Source of the DNA: Oopsacas minuta
Lineage: Eukaryota > Porifera > Hexactinellida > Lyssacinosida > Leucopsacidae
Length of the DNA: 64,000 bases
Direction: 5' to 3'
Assembly (NCBI GenBank): GCA_024704765.1
Contig: JAKMXF010000199.1
Location: 248,001-312,000, forward strand
The translations under genes and the position numbers were made by a program. The notes below the pieces were generated by a model. The model worked only from the letters and a program-made list of their open reading frames with translations. It was not told the DNA's origin and did not search any database. Of the stretch, positions 10,815 through 22,098 are shown one piece after another (position 1 is the stretch's first letter; every line of letters begins with the position of its first letter).

Positions 10815-10950
10815 TGTTGCGTAGGATTTTGACCCGCATCAGAATGTATTACACGAATTACAGCCGTAGGATTTTGACCCGCATATAATGTATTATTATC
10901 GTAGGATTCTGACCCGCATATATGCATTATTGTCGTAGGATTTTGACCCT
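10815..10950. repeat. Terminal and subterminal repeats of Ginger element (left end)
   Basis: The terminal motif GTAGGATTTTGACC occurs at 10821, 10866, 10901 (one change) and 10935, spaced 45, 35 and 34 bp. Only one copy is present at the right end (16570-16593). This asymmetric array probably binds the integrase, which is an inference. Confidence 0.8.
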
Positions 10951-11837
10951 ATAGTAATCTTACTTCTCTTTCATTTGACTTTTTCGAATTCCATACACTC
11001 TCATTACGTAATTACCACTAAATGTACGGAATGTAATTCAACTTTAGACTAGCTATACGTATACGTAACTGAATAAACAAGTCAATTTAGAGTTGGATTC
11101 TAGAAAGTAGTGAATTTGTTTGATAACATGTAAACTACGTTCCCACTACGTATTACAAATTACAATATGTATAATTATCCAAAATGCCAAAAATAGACAG
11201 TGTATACAAATATTTTATAATAATATTACTTGTACAGAAAGTGGTAGGTATTTGATAATTGTATTTAATAACTCATAATAAATAAAATAATTTAACATGT
11301 CAATCTATATATTGCAATATATTCTATCAAATAATAAAAATTTACGAGCATTAGCATGATAATGAATATTCGGAATATCTTAAGTACGAATTGTAGGCGA
11401 GTTCATCTTTACCCATTTCTCTATACTTCCTAACAAGCTTTAAGGAATATACCACTGAAATATGTTCATCTATTGGACAAGGGTAGACTATGCATTTGTT
11501 ACGGGAGTCTTGGTATAATGTTGATACACATATAGAGTTGAGGTGAAAACCGCGAGCCTCTGGCACGCTACATACTCCTGGAAAAAACTAAATTTCTATA
11601 AACAAAACAAGTCAGCTGCGGTGGCCTCTTCCTTCCCCTTACAGCCACCCCCTAACGCTAAACGTTTAACGTTAACCTCACCTTGTTTATGTATGTAGTG
11701 TTGGAGTGAGTTTGATGTGATTGCGATCACACCAAATTCGATTCTAAGCTGCAGCATAAACGAATACGTATAATAAATCGTAACTTAACAGACACGCGAC
11801 GAGCTAACGACCCCGAAAGACCACATACAAGGAGACA

Positions 11838-12110
11838 TTAAAAAATAAAAAATAGATAAGAAACTCGCTTGTATCTGATTCCATGCTGTATTTCGTCTCG
11901 GCGTAGACTCGTCAGTTGCGCTGCCTTTCTCGCAATATACTTAGATGGTAGAGTGATGATATTCGCCACTGGGGATGTGTTGTTGCAGGTCGCGTTTCCA
12001 TTATCTGGGCTCACCATGATAGGGATTGCGTTGCCTGAATAACTTCGGGCAGAGGTCCCCACAAGGTTCGATGTACCTTGCCTTTGAGCGCTTTCGAATG
12101 ATGGAAAAGA
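11838..12110 (-). pseudogene. Possible 3' exon of the Ginger peptidase gene
   Basis: An open minus-strand frame after a CTTAG acceptor-like site reads AQRQGTSNLVGTSARSYSGN and continues to RKAAQLTSLRRDEIQHGIRY. It is basic near its end and lies inside the Ginger element just 3' of the peptidase frame. No domain is recognised. A further small frame at 11351-11566 (PEARGFHLNSICVS...) follows a TTTTTTCCAG acceptor-like site and could be another terminal exon. Confidence 0.35.
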
Positions 12111-12128
12111 GTCGTGAATCGCTAAGAA

Positions 12129-13370
12129 TTAGTCAGAAGAGTGCAAGAGGTAGAATACAGTATTGAGTGATTCGATGAAAGTGTCACAGTCCCAAAGTTG
12201 GATAATTGGTTCTCTCATTCCGTCATATTTATAGAATTGCCCGTTTTGGTAAAGGATTGAATAAAAGTGTCTATTACTCAATATGCTAAAGCCAGCAAGT
12301 TGGTAGTGAAGTGTCCGTTGGTTGTGACTGATGGTAAAGTGTTTGTCAATATCACTTACAAAAATGTCTGGCAATTCGGGTAGATGTCCGATTTCAATTG
12401 TTAGCATGACAGGTATTGACTTGAATTGACCAGATATCCTCTCTAAGACAGCAGTAGTTGATCCACAAGACTTGCATTTAATAGGAACGAGACTTCGATT
12501 ACCAGATGATTCCAGGTTTGTAATCTTGGATTGTGTCTCAAAGATATTGGTGCATTAGTAGCATTGGAAGATAGTGAAATATTTGTCGTTACACAAATCT
12601 TCTATTCGTAAATATTTGATGATGTTACCCTCTGATCCAAAGAAATCGTAAGACCGTGTTAATCCTGAGGAATCATAAATAACCTCAAGCCCAATTTTAG
12701 TAGCAACATATTCTCGAAGTTTCTCAAATTCACAATTAGCACCCAATTGGAATATGTAGTGGAATTTAGCTTCAATATGTGTACTTCCGATTAACTTCAG
12801 TGAGTCTATGATGATTGCTTTATTCGAACTAAGAATAGCCAATATATTGTCGATAGAACAGGTGTTAGATTGCACGATGTTGTTATACTCTCCTCCCCAT
12901 TTAGGATATGGGATAAGATCTGATGCATTTTGTTTAGATTGTTCTGGTATTTCAATGATCTCATGAACTTGCTCAGTTGGGAATATTAACTCAATTATTA
13001 CTGGTAATAGAACAGCAATTGGATAGTCAAGATCTCTTCGTGTCTCTTCAGGTATTTCAGTAGGATAGGAGGAACGATATTCTGCGTACCAATTACCGGC
13101 TGATACAGCAAGTTTCTCCTTAATCGCAAAATTTAGTTCGTTGGGTGGATGGTAAGAATATAGTAAATTCAATGAAGTTAGAGATGCAGCTTTTGTAGCG
13201 AGTTTCTCATGTAGTTGGGTTAAGTATGTGTTATTGACAAGAGCTGATAGTATTCGAGGTTTCAATTGAAGTAGCTCAGAATTGATATTTTCATAGATTG
13301 AGTGTTGTTGCAGTGTTTCAAATGTTTCTTCCATGGTATCCAGGTTCAATATATCATCCAAAGAATCTAA
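12129..13370 (-). pseudogene. Papain-fold cysteine peptidase-like second gene of the Ginger element
   Basis: One frame of about 410 codons, broken only by a TAA at 12552-12554. It starts either at a TTTAG splice acceptor (about 13370) or at ATG near 13335. A helical N-terminal region comes first. Then YPKWGGEYNNIVQSNTCSID resembles the Cys box of ubiquitin/SUMO isopeptidases. Next are a CxxC pair (the stop falls between its cysteines, in QCY-stop-C) and a second pair KCKSCG, together a likely zinc ribbon. Finally comes a His box, SILSNRHFYSILYQNG, followed by FYKYDGM. The Cys-zinc ribbon-His-YD(G/D) order recalls USP/USPL1-type enzymes. Substrate is unknown. Other cysteine-peptidase folds (OTU, Ulp1) are alternatives. 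Confidence 0.55.
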
Positions 13371-13514
13371 ATACAAATAAATATGTGAAATGTAGGATTG
13401 CTATTACTTATTAATCGAATCAATACTGAACAAACTAGTTTATATGTACTTAATCATGGGCTGAGTCAATTAGTTATAGTTCAGTACAATATTGTCTCGC
13501 TAATATATTTTCCG

Positions 13515-16412
13515 CTAGAAGGGAATTTGGAAGATCTTTTGGACTTCTTGGATTTGCCTGTCTTCGTCCGAAACTGCCATTTTTCGTCCATGCGAGAATG
13601 ACATTTTCTTGATAGATGGATAGGTAATTTTGTTGTTTGCTATCTGGGTCTTAGCAACAACTAGGTAGCTTGGTTTAACTTCCTCTATCATATATGGTCC
13701 CAAATATTTCTTTGCATCTTTTGTTCCTGGGAATCGCTTGGCTTTCTTTATATTATGTACAAGTACTTCATCTCCTTCCACAAATTCTGATCTAAAGTTA
13801 AAACAATGATTATACAAAGAATTATAATGTGCCAATTACGTACAGTTTGTAATGATGCTAATTTTATAACTAAAAGTAAGTGTTTTGGAATTTAAGAATC
13901 CATATAATTGAGGAAACAATAAATTAGTTCCGATTCAAGACTATTTCATATTTACCTGATTATACAACAGTCAGGTAATTTAATTTAATTTTGTATGAGA
14001 TGATGCATGAAATTCCAACAGGTTACATCACAAAAGGAATGTGTTTCGTTATTGCTTACCTGTTGTGTTTAACTTTGCTGTCATGTGTATTCTTTTGAAC
14101 TCTCTGACCTGCCTTGATGTTTTCAATAGCAGTCATCCTGTCAGCTTTACGTGTGGAAGAAAGATTTTCTATCCATTCATTATCAATTATAGGAAAGTCA
14201 AATGGGCGTGGTTCGTTTGCATCCATTTGAATATTCTCATCTTCTGATACTTCTGCCTCTGAGATATCAGCTTCGGTTAGTATTCGGGGTTAGTTGGAGA
14301 AGTGATAAGATTGAGAAGGTTAGATGAATCAAAGTCTCCCCCAAACATGAGATAAAAGGGTGTGTAGCTTGTAGAGATTTTGGTTTGAGCATTTGCTGCT
14401 AGTACTGCTGTCTGTAATTTCTCTGTCCATTCAGTGTCCCCTTCAGATTGCATCTTGTTGATTTTTCTATTTGTAAAAGTGTTAAATTGATTCAAAGGTA
14501 TCTAATTATAAGCGACGTGTATTAAACGTATCTAAGGCTTAGAATAGATATATATTTATATTTAGCATCAATACTCACGTTTTCAATATTCGGTTGTGTG
14601 ACTCAACAAGTCCGTTACTTTGTGGGTGGTATGCTGTGGCTCTTCTGGTCTTGACATTTATCTTCTTGTGAAAATTCTTGAAATTCCTATTTCGAAAGTA
14701 AATAAGAGAACGATAACAATCTACTACGCGCATGTATTTAGTCTTGTACAACAATAGTTAGAAAGACAAAACGATTAATAAGGTAAATTTTCCATCCGAA
14801 GGTAGTTGCATCAATTCGTAAATTCTTATTTATTAGTATTCAACATAAATTAAAATCCAATTTTCCACACGGTTTCCTAAATATGGCCATCAGGGTGCAC
14901 AATTTCCTATCAGGGTATATATTGAACCAATGCGTTGACAATTGACAATGCAACTTGTTACGTACGTATATCCAATATAGTAAGTTATATTGTGCATCAG
15001 GAATAATTTCTTTGGTGTATTTACTATTACTAATCTCGAGTATGCAAAAAATATGAGTTACCTTGCTTGAGAATTCTGTTCCCTGATCATATTGGAGGAT
15101 GTTAGGTACGCCGAATGAGAGATTAATTTCCTGTAAACAATCCAATATTTCTTTAGAGGTTTTAGTCTTGAGTGGTCGGGCAATTACAAATTTACTCAGG
15201 TAGCACACGATGACAAGAATGTGCTGAAATCCAAGTACAGTGCGAGACATATTGCATATGAGATCAATTCCACTATGACACCATGGTTCTCCAGGAGGAG
15301 GAATAGGTTGAACCTCTCGTTGTGGCTGAGGAGGTAGAGCAGCAGAGATTTGACAGTCATGGCAAGTTCGGATCTAGAACGGGAAATGATTTAATTGTCA
15401 GTTTGTAGTCCAGTCTAATGTAATTTGCTACGTCCCAGATGTCCCACTAAATTAGCATTCCGTCCCGCTTTTTCTTCACTCAGGTTGGCAAATATGTTTA
15501 TGTGAAATACTCCCACTACTTATCCCAATTACTCCACCGCAAGGATTATTATTTTTAGACACATAGTTGGTTGGTTGTACCGTACAAATAGATTTCCATA
15601 TGATAAAATTGTATACCGGTATACTAAATATCATCAGATCGCACAATATTAATTTTACAATCGCACAAATAAAGCTATAAACAGTAGAATAATTACAAAG
15701 GGAATAACCTCAAACTATAAAATACATTCTGTTCTCAGACTTAACAACCCCTTTTGCAAATTTCCCTGGATTTTCAAAATTTGTAATCCAGGGATCCCTG
15801 GACGGTTGGTAAGTCTGTGTTCTCAGCCACATTTTCTTGGAAAATCATATATGAAAGAAATAAGTAATTTAGTAACTCACGTAGGATCCAACAACATTGT
15901 ATATGCCATTCCAATCATATTTGTTTCGGATTCCATCAATAGTAGTGTTGATTCTAGGATGAGTGACATTGTGATAGAATCCGATAATGTTGTCAATTTC
16001 TGAGACTAGTGGAATCTCCAAGTATTTCACACAGCCATTTTTCTTTCTGAAAATCTACCAAAAAATTACTTTAGTCAAACTCAGAGGTTGTACGTAGCAT
16101 TGAGGGACAGAGGAGCCCCCTAGCGTTTTCGCCCTTCTCATCTCGCTGTGGTACGCAAATTTAATGAGGCAACTACATATCTGCCTCCTCGCAGATATGT
16201 AGTTCCCTCAAGATTTCTAATTATGTCCCGAAATAAGTATAAATCAAAAATATCATTCAGGAATATACCTTCATTAGCTTATTCTCTTGAAAGTAAATCC
16301 CCTTGCACTTTCTGACAAAATTCTTCTTTCTGTAGCGATCACTCTTGATTTCTGTTGGAATAATATTCGTCTGGAGGTATCCACGAATTGCTTCATGCTC
16401 TGTCGCATCCAT
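13515..16412 (-). pseudogene. Ginger integrase/transposase, spliced, frameshifted
   Basis: A multi-exon integrase of the Gypsy/Ginger type. Exons I can support by splice sites and phase: 16269-16412 (ATG, MDATEHEAIRGYLQ), 15881-16054, 15062-15373, about 14579-14686, 14060-14466, and 13791 to about 13515. The H2C2 zinc-binding domain is HNVTHPRINTT ... IRTCHDCQ. Catalytic residues are D in SGIDLICN, D in LQYDQGTEFSS, and E in NGLVESHNR, consistent with DD35E spacing. The C-terminus has a GPY/F module (KKYLGPYMIEEV). Breaks: a one-base frameshift at about 14280, after TSPTNPE, where the frame resumes as LTEADISEAEVSED; and a one-base phase mismatch at the exon 3/4 junction. How the last exon joins the peptidase frame is unclear. 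Confidence 0.8.
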
Positions 16413-16597
16413 AATGAAAAATGTCAAAAGTAAATATAAGTGTTGATGTTGAAATCTAGAAACAAAGTAAAATGTTAGTGTGTGCATTCAGGAAGTCACA
16501 CATGTATAAATGCGAATACCATGTGACTAGGGATGAAATGTTGATAGTACTTGATCTGCAAATGCTACTTGTGGGTCAAAATCCTACGCAACAGACC

Positions 16598-17585
16598 TGT
16601 TGTGCGAGGAAATTACTACCTTACATCGGGTAATTTTAAAGTTTGATCGTGCCTGATATATTCAATACACAACACTTATTTCTGTTCAAACATTATGACA
16701 TTGCAAATTGAACGGCTTCTATATGATCTGTGAGTGATTCTTCACAAACTGATGAATACATTCGTCATAATTGATGAATTATTTCATAACAACATACATA
16801 TATTGCTATATATAAAAGTAACAACAATGTTGCTACGAGAAATCTTTTAATATATTAAATGTGGTGACAATAATTATTTCATGCTATTTATAGTAACAGT
16901 AGCATCAAAATTTAACAGCATAATTAATCAGTATAAAAGGAAGCTGTTGAATATCAAATTGTTCAAACAGAACTAAGAGTTGTGTATCGAAAATTCAAGT
17001 CACGATCAAAGTCTAAAATATGCTATGTAAGGTTGTAATTTCTTAATGATCAAGAGTATCCATGATACCAGTAATAGAGGTTATAAAAAGTTCATGCTAG
17101 TAATTTCCTCACAAAATAGAAAATCAATGATTAATCTTTCTAATTGCTTGATAATACAGAACATTAATATTATAGTTATAGGTAGCCAAATTCACAGTGG
17201 GCAGAAATGGCTCTTTAGGGGAAATAGCCATTTATAGGCATCTTAAACTACAAAAAGTATGATTTGTGTATATGAAATTGACCCTGATGAATCATTTGGC
17301 ATTCCCAAAATTATTATAGGACTTATACTTTTCTCTTATGATAACCATGGATAAAAAATGTTGAAGTGTATTGTTCTATTTCTGATCTATGTATTGAATT
17401 AATATCTTGACAATGCTGATATAATTACTAGTCATATTATAAAAGAATTGAATTAAATACACTTTCTCGTTCTTTTGAGTGTCTTGAGTTTTGGCACCTT
17501 AACTTACAAATATGGCCGATCTCTCCACAGTTTTAAACAAAAATTGTGTCGGAATTTTGATACTATGGGGTCACTATGACACAGA
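16598..17585. other. AT-rich stretch right of the Ginger element
   Basis: No recognised gene or repeat. The minus strand toward 17590 merges into the decayed end of RAG1-like relic 2. Confidence 0.45.
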
Positions 17586-17589
17586 AGAC

Positions 17590-18210
17590 GAATGAAAATG
17601 TCCTTGGTTTGAAACAAAAAGAATTCTTACGAGCCAGATGTTCTTGATACTTCGTATTAGCTTGTATGAAGATTCCAATGCTCTCTCTGTATATTCATTT
17701 AGACGAAATCGTTGATGCATTTTCTTATCAACTGTGTGCTATGAGCCAACAATTTATGTAAAGATGGGATAATGCTTGCCCATGGAAAGTGGACTACAAA
17801 TAATTCAAGTGTTTGTAGACATATAAGTTCATGCGAGCTCGTGCTAATTTCCTTGCTACAATTGAAGGAAAGCAAAATTACTGTAAGATTGTTGAGAATC
17901 TTGGTTAGAGGTTCATGGTATTGTAAATGAACTAAGGTTGTAATCTAATAGATAAAGTTGTTTTTCTACAAAAACATTCACAATGTTGCCAGTAGGCGTT
18001 GTTCCACCGTCACAAAACGTTGATCGATTGTTAACCCAGTTTTCTCCTGCAAAAACTTCAGACAAATTTTAGAGATGTTTGTACCCTGAGGGCTGATGGT
18101 AACCATTGTTAGATGCTCACTGTAGGTGGTAGTCCAAGCTCATGTACCAACGAAAGACGGAAGTTTAGGAATGGAGTGGAGAATCTGATATTACATTAAA
18201 TTTGGATAAC
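17590..18210 (-). pseudogene. RAG1/Transib-like relic 2, C-terminal part
   Basis: Minus-strand fragments that continue relic 2 after a hAT remnant: IPLSKFNVISDSPLHS at about 18215-18165, then FLQEKTGLTIDQRFV, then after one frameshift DGGTTPTGNIVNVFVEKQ at about 18015-17960, which matches the GG(T/S)xxTxGNxxR block of relic 1. A last piece, RLNEYTERALESSYKLIR near 17700, sits where the catalytic Glu block would be. Stops and shifts throughout. Confidence 0.55.
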
Positions 18211-18216
18211 GGTATG

Positions 18217-18969
18217 CAGTGGCGTTTCTAGACTTTTTGTTAAGGGGTGCAAGTGGTCAGTCAGTGGGATTGATATACAACGCCGGTAATAAGTGATGGA
18301 GTGTCAGCAGGAACAGTATTGCGGTGAATATGATGTCCACAAATTCGAGGTAGAGATGGTACTGTACAAACACTTTTGCACATCTCTTCCACAGTAAGAA
18401 TCCACCTGCTGTGATAAGAATCAATATTTTCTCTAACTTCTTGCAAAGTTAATTTCCCGTTGTTTATTTCTGATACAACTTCAACGGTTTCTTTAGCCTC
18501 TGCTGGTAGACTGGAGGTCCAAAGGTTTCTATGTATCTAAGGCTGTAATTTGTTAATACTAATGCACAAATAAAATCAGTACTGCAAATTGCTAGTTGTG
18601 GAGTCCCGGCATCAGTAATTGCATCTGATGTCCACAGGGTAGGACCATCGCTACAAACATTATTGAAACAGGTTACTACGGAAGCGTGGAGAGACTGAAA
18701 TTTCCTCGTGCATTAATACGTTCTACCCGTCCATCGGCATTGTTTGTGAAATTTAGGACAAAAAATATATATTTATAACAATAAAATTAGTCAGACTATT
18801 AATGGATTCTTCTCCATCAATGAAGTACATGTGATATTTGATATTTGATTGTTGAATTAATTTTTAACTAACATGAAACCGCCAGCGGAGCTAAATCATA
18901 ACAAATTACTATCACTGAAATTTAAGGGGGGTGCTGGAGCACCCGCTGCACCCCCTGGATACGCCACTG
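18217..18969 (-). mobile_element. Internally deleted hAT element with CAGTGGCG ends
   Basis: A 753 bp unit. The left end is CAGTGGCGTTTCTAGAC and the right end is the inverse of CAGTGGCGTATCCAGGGGG. Such ends are typical of hAT families with zf-BED/DUF4371 transposases. The minus strand holds SLRYIETFGPPVYQQ and, at 18446-18261, VEEMCKSVCTVPSLPRICGH plus NTVPADTP, a known hAT block. It lies inside RAG1-like relic 2, whose reading continues on both sides. I see no clean 8 bp duplication. Confidence 0.6.
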
Positions 18970-19065
18970 GGAGTGAGTACAAATATCTAATGGGATAGCA
19001 ATGCAAGAAATTCCACATTACCCACAGAATCAATTATTTCTTGTGCAGCAGTTATAGTACAATGA
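18970..19065 (-). pseudogene. RAG1/Transib-like relic 2, middle fragment
   Basis: A 96 bp island between two insertions. On the minus strand it reads TITAAQEIIDSVGNVEFLAL and then IFVLT. It continues the sense of the fragment at 22099-22560 (which ends SRFPIN) and leads into IPLSKFNV at 18215. Joining the three islands gives the expected motif order of this transposase family. Confidence 0.55.
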
Positions 19066-19865
19066 AACGAGTGTGAAGTGAGCAGACTATTCGACCATGT
19101 ATACTTCAATCACTAATTTAACCCACTTCCACTTATCAGATTTTAACGAAATAAATCACACTCAATAGAGGAGAGTTAAAATTTTTACGAAATATGATTT
19201 TTGTGCAAAAGTTTTACTTTTTATCGGAATTTTTTGATCAATTGCCCATGTATACGAATTCATTAAAATACACCACCTAAAAATCAGAAATCGATTCTGA
19301 AAATTCGTATACACATTTGTGCCATATGAATGTTTGTGTAAACATTAAAATATATTGAAAACTCGCGGAGTAATTCAAATTTTTTAGTTGGAAGTGGGCA
19401 TTTAAGAGGTACTACATAAAGTAGGCTCAGTTCAAACTCATATTTCTTACCCTAAATGTAACTGAAATACAATTATTTTGATATTAATCAATAGATGAGA
19501 TGTAAATGTTTATAACAATATCAATTTTATCCAGAAATACTGAAAATTATCACTCGCATCAACCTTTTAAAGATCTATAATTTGTGAATTTTTGTGAATT
19601 ACGACCTCCACCTTTGAACTCAATTCTGGAAATTATTTATCAACAGAATCGCCTCAAAATTTACAGATACCTTCTTTAGTATTCTATAATTCAATTATCT
19701 TAAAAAAGCAATAGGTCGCTAGTACTTTTTTTATAGATTTTTGTCATTTCTAAACTTCTACTCTTCACCATTTTCCGAACTAATTTATTAATGCATACAA
19801 GTATGACAGCCTCCAGTAAATGTTTGTCATGTTTACAATATGATTGACGTCAAGCTTAGAAAGTT

Positions 19866-20339
19866 ATGATCCCATATTGGGACGGTCTATTTTTATCTAT
19901 TTTAACGAAATTGGTTCATCGACTGACAGAACATATTTACACACCCCTTTGCCATAATAATAGTTTTTTGATATTTTTGTTTCTTTTTCCTGATTTTGCT
20001 TTGTTTGCTTTTGCGTGTGCTCTCATATTTGGTATTACTTGTTTTTTGCTCTTCGTTATATATTTTGCCTATATTATATTTTCATTGATAGGACATATTC
20101 ATGATTACCATTGAGTTGTGACGTGCTCGCATTGGATTGCACTCTCTTCGGAAATCCTCCAATTGTTCCAAACTTCATCTGACTCTCTCATTTATCTCAT
20201 TTCGATGTCTACACTCATATCTACTCTGTGCGCCTGTGTAATTTCAATTCTGCTCTTCATTGGTGGTATCGAGATAAACCCAAGACCGATCACTCCAACT
20301 CAAGTTTCATATTCCGAACAAGCTAATTCATTAATATAA
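19866..20339 (+). pseudogene. Hydrophobic ORF pair with degenerate 2A-like motif
   Basis: Two short plus-strand frames (19866-20114 and 20118-20339) with strongly hydrophobic stretches. The second contains ISILLFIGGIEINPRPITPT. This resembles the 2A 'skipping' motif (LLxxGDxExNPGP) found near the start of some non-LTR retrotransposons, but the Gly of NPGP is Arg and the Asp is Gly, so it should not work. No reverse transcriptase follows. Likely the 5' remnant of a LINE. Confidence 0.35.
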
Positions 20340-21328
20340 GTGATAGGATAGAGTTTTCTCCTACTTGAAAGACTTATCTTTGGTGTCAATAATTCAATTC
20401 CGAATACCTACATTGTTGAAAAGTGGTTTATACATGTTAAATCAAGCTTTGATGTGGAAGATGCAAGTAGTGTGTGTAATATATGTATTACACATACTAA
20501 GGAAGTTTTCGTGCAGTATATTGGAATCATTAGTTGTGTAGAATTATAAAGATAACTTTTGGTATTACAACATTGTTTAACATATGGATTAAAATATCTC
20601 TGGATGCTAAATCTAAATTCATCTCCTTGAACCATCTTGAGGAAGAATTTTTATAATATGAGAGTGGGATAATGATATTCTAATATCTAATTATTTCTGT
20701 AAATTGATGCTGATATTACTTGTGTTTGTGTAACAACTCCTTTGTGTGTATTTTAATACTGAATATTATCTCTATGAATGTATTCCAGATGTTACCTGTA
20801 TAATTCTATATCAGATATTACCTATATAAATGTTTGTATAATATTATGTATGTGTACAGCATTGTATCTACGTAATGTTCAGTTTCAAATTATATGGAAG
20901 AATTGAATATGGGTTTTTACCTTTAGCATTTACACATTCAGATTTACATATAATTTTATTGGCTGTTAACACTACACAATTATACCGATTGGTTGATGAT
21001 TTATAATTGAAGAATAAATAGAAGAAGAACTTAAAATGGAACCACCAATTAGCATGACTCTGCTTTTCTAATTGCTAGATACAACAACATTTTTAAGTAA
21101 TTACGTCTGAAACTTTGTTATGTAACTGGTTCAAATTATATTTTGTATTATGATTTAATTATTTAAATAAATAAATATATATATTTTCAACACATCTTAG
21201 CACCAAATTTTGGAATTGTTGATGATAAACAGTTAGAATGGGAACCATAATAGTATCATAATCTGACTTCCCATTACGAAAATGTGTGGTAGTTTCAAGT
21301 TAGTAATAATACAAATATATTTTACAAT

Positions 21329-21675
21329 TAGAGATGCACCGGATACTTTTGTTAATATTTGGCCACTCCACCTAGCTCAGTATATAGTGAGAGATTATTT
21401 AGTAGAGCTGGAATTGTATTTAAAGAAAGGCATAACAGATGGTTACCTGAAAAAGGAGAGCATCTCCTCTTTATTCAGAAAAATTTGGGATTATTAGATT
21501 TCCATTATAGTGTCTCGATATGTTTGTTATAGCATAGTTTATCTAGGACTAGACATTTGAGTTATTGTACGTAGATTACATCAATTCATGCATTTTGCCT
21601 AGATATAGTATTATCCGACATATCAATGAAATTGGCCGGGTAACGGATAGAAACCGGATTTCCGGTGCATCTCTA
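21329..21675. mobile_element. hAT-type MITE
   Basis: A 347 bp unit with ends TAGAGATGCACCGGA and the inverse TCCGGTGCATCTCTA. Ends of this kind (AGAGATGCACCG) are frequent in hAT families. No coding capacity; flanks show no exact 8 bp repeat. Confidence 0.6.
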
Positions 21676-22098
21676 TATAATTATTAATTAAGAAAGGAAA
21701 TTGAAAATTCTTAAACAAAAAATCTTTAGAATAAAAAGTCTCAAAGTAATAGCGACCCCTTGTTGTTTTTATTGGAAATTGAATTATAGAATACCAAAGA
21801 AGGTATCGGTAAGTTTTGACGCGATTCTGTTGATAAATAATTTCCAGAATTGAGTTCTAAGTTGGAGCTCGTAATTCACAAAAGAATTCGAAATTATCGA
21901 TTATTAGAAGGTTAAGCTGGTGACAATTTTCAGTATTTCTCGATAAAATTGCTATTGTATGCAAAAATCATATTGCGTAAAACGTTTAACTCTCCTCTAT
22001 CGAATGAGATTAATTCCGTTAAAGCTGACAAGTGGAAGTGGGTTAAATTAGTGATTGAAGTATATATGGTCGAATAGTCTGCTGACTTCACACTCGTT

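Larger units (their letters stand above)
10815..16593 (-). mobile_element. Ginger-type DNA transposon
   Basis: A 5779 bp element. Its ends are TGTTGCGTAGGATTTTGACC and the inverse GGGTCAAAATCCTACGCAAC plus A. A 4 bp direct duplication GACC flanks it at 10811-10814 and 16594-16597. The TGTNR...YNACA termini and 4 bp duplication are the published signature of Ginger elements, DNA transposons whose integrase is close to Gypsy integrases. The genes run on the minus strand: a spliced integrase (16412 to about 13515), then a peptidase-like frame (about 13370 to 12129) and perhaps small 3' exons. A frameshift near 14280 and a stop at 12552 show that this copy is no longer functional, though ends and duplication are intact. 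Confidence 0.85.
19066..22098. mobile_element. 3 kb element with long imperfect inverted repeats
   Basis: The segment starting GAACGAGTGTGAAGT at 19066 recurs inverted ending at 22098. Homology continues inward as 19066-19260 against 22098-21965 and 19540-19730 against 21900-21735, with a left-arm insert of about 280 bp. It interrupts RAG1-like relic 2 between the codons for SRFPIN and TITAAQ. No transposase is recognised inside. It holds a retrotransposon-like 2A fragment (19866-20339) and a small hAT MITE (21329-21675). Class unknown; I find no target duplication. Confidence 0.6.

Noticed and set aside
15806-16003. 65-codon plus-strand frame
   Set aside because: Antisense to the second exon of the Ginger integrase, which has good splice sites and the H2C2 motif.
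10815-16593. Maverick/Polinton interpretation of the integrase-bearing element
   Set aside because: A 6 bp AGACCT repeat can also be drawn at the ends, but the element is under 6 kb, has no polymerase B or capsid genes, and the TGTTG...CAACA ends with GACC fit Ginger better.
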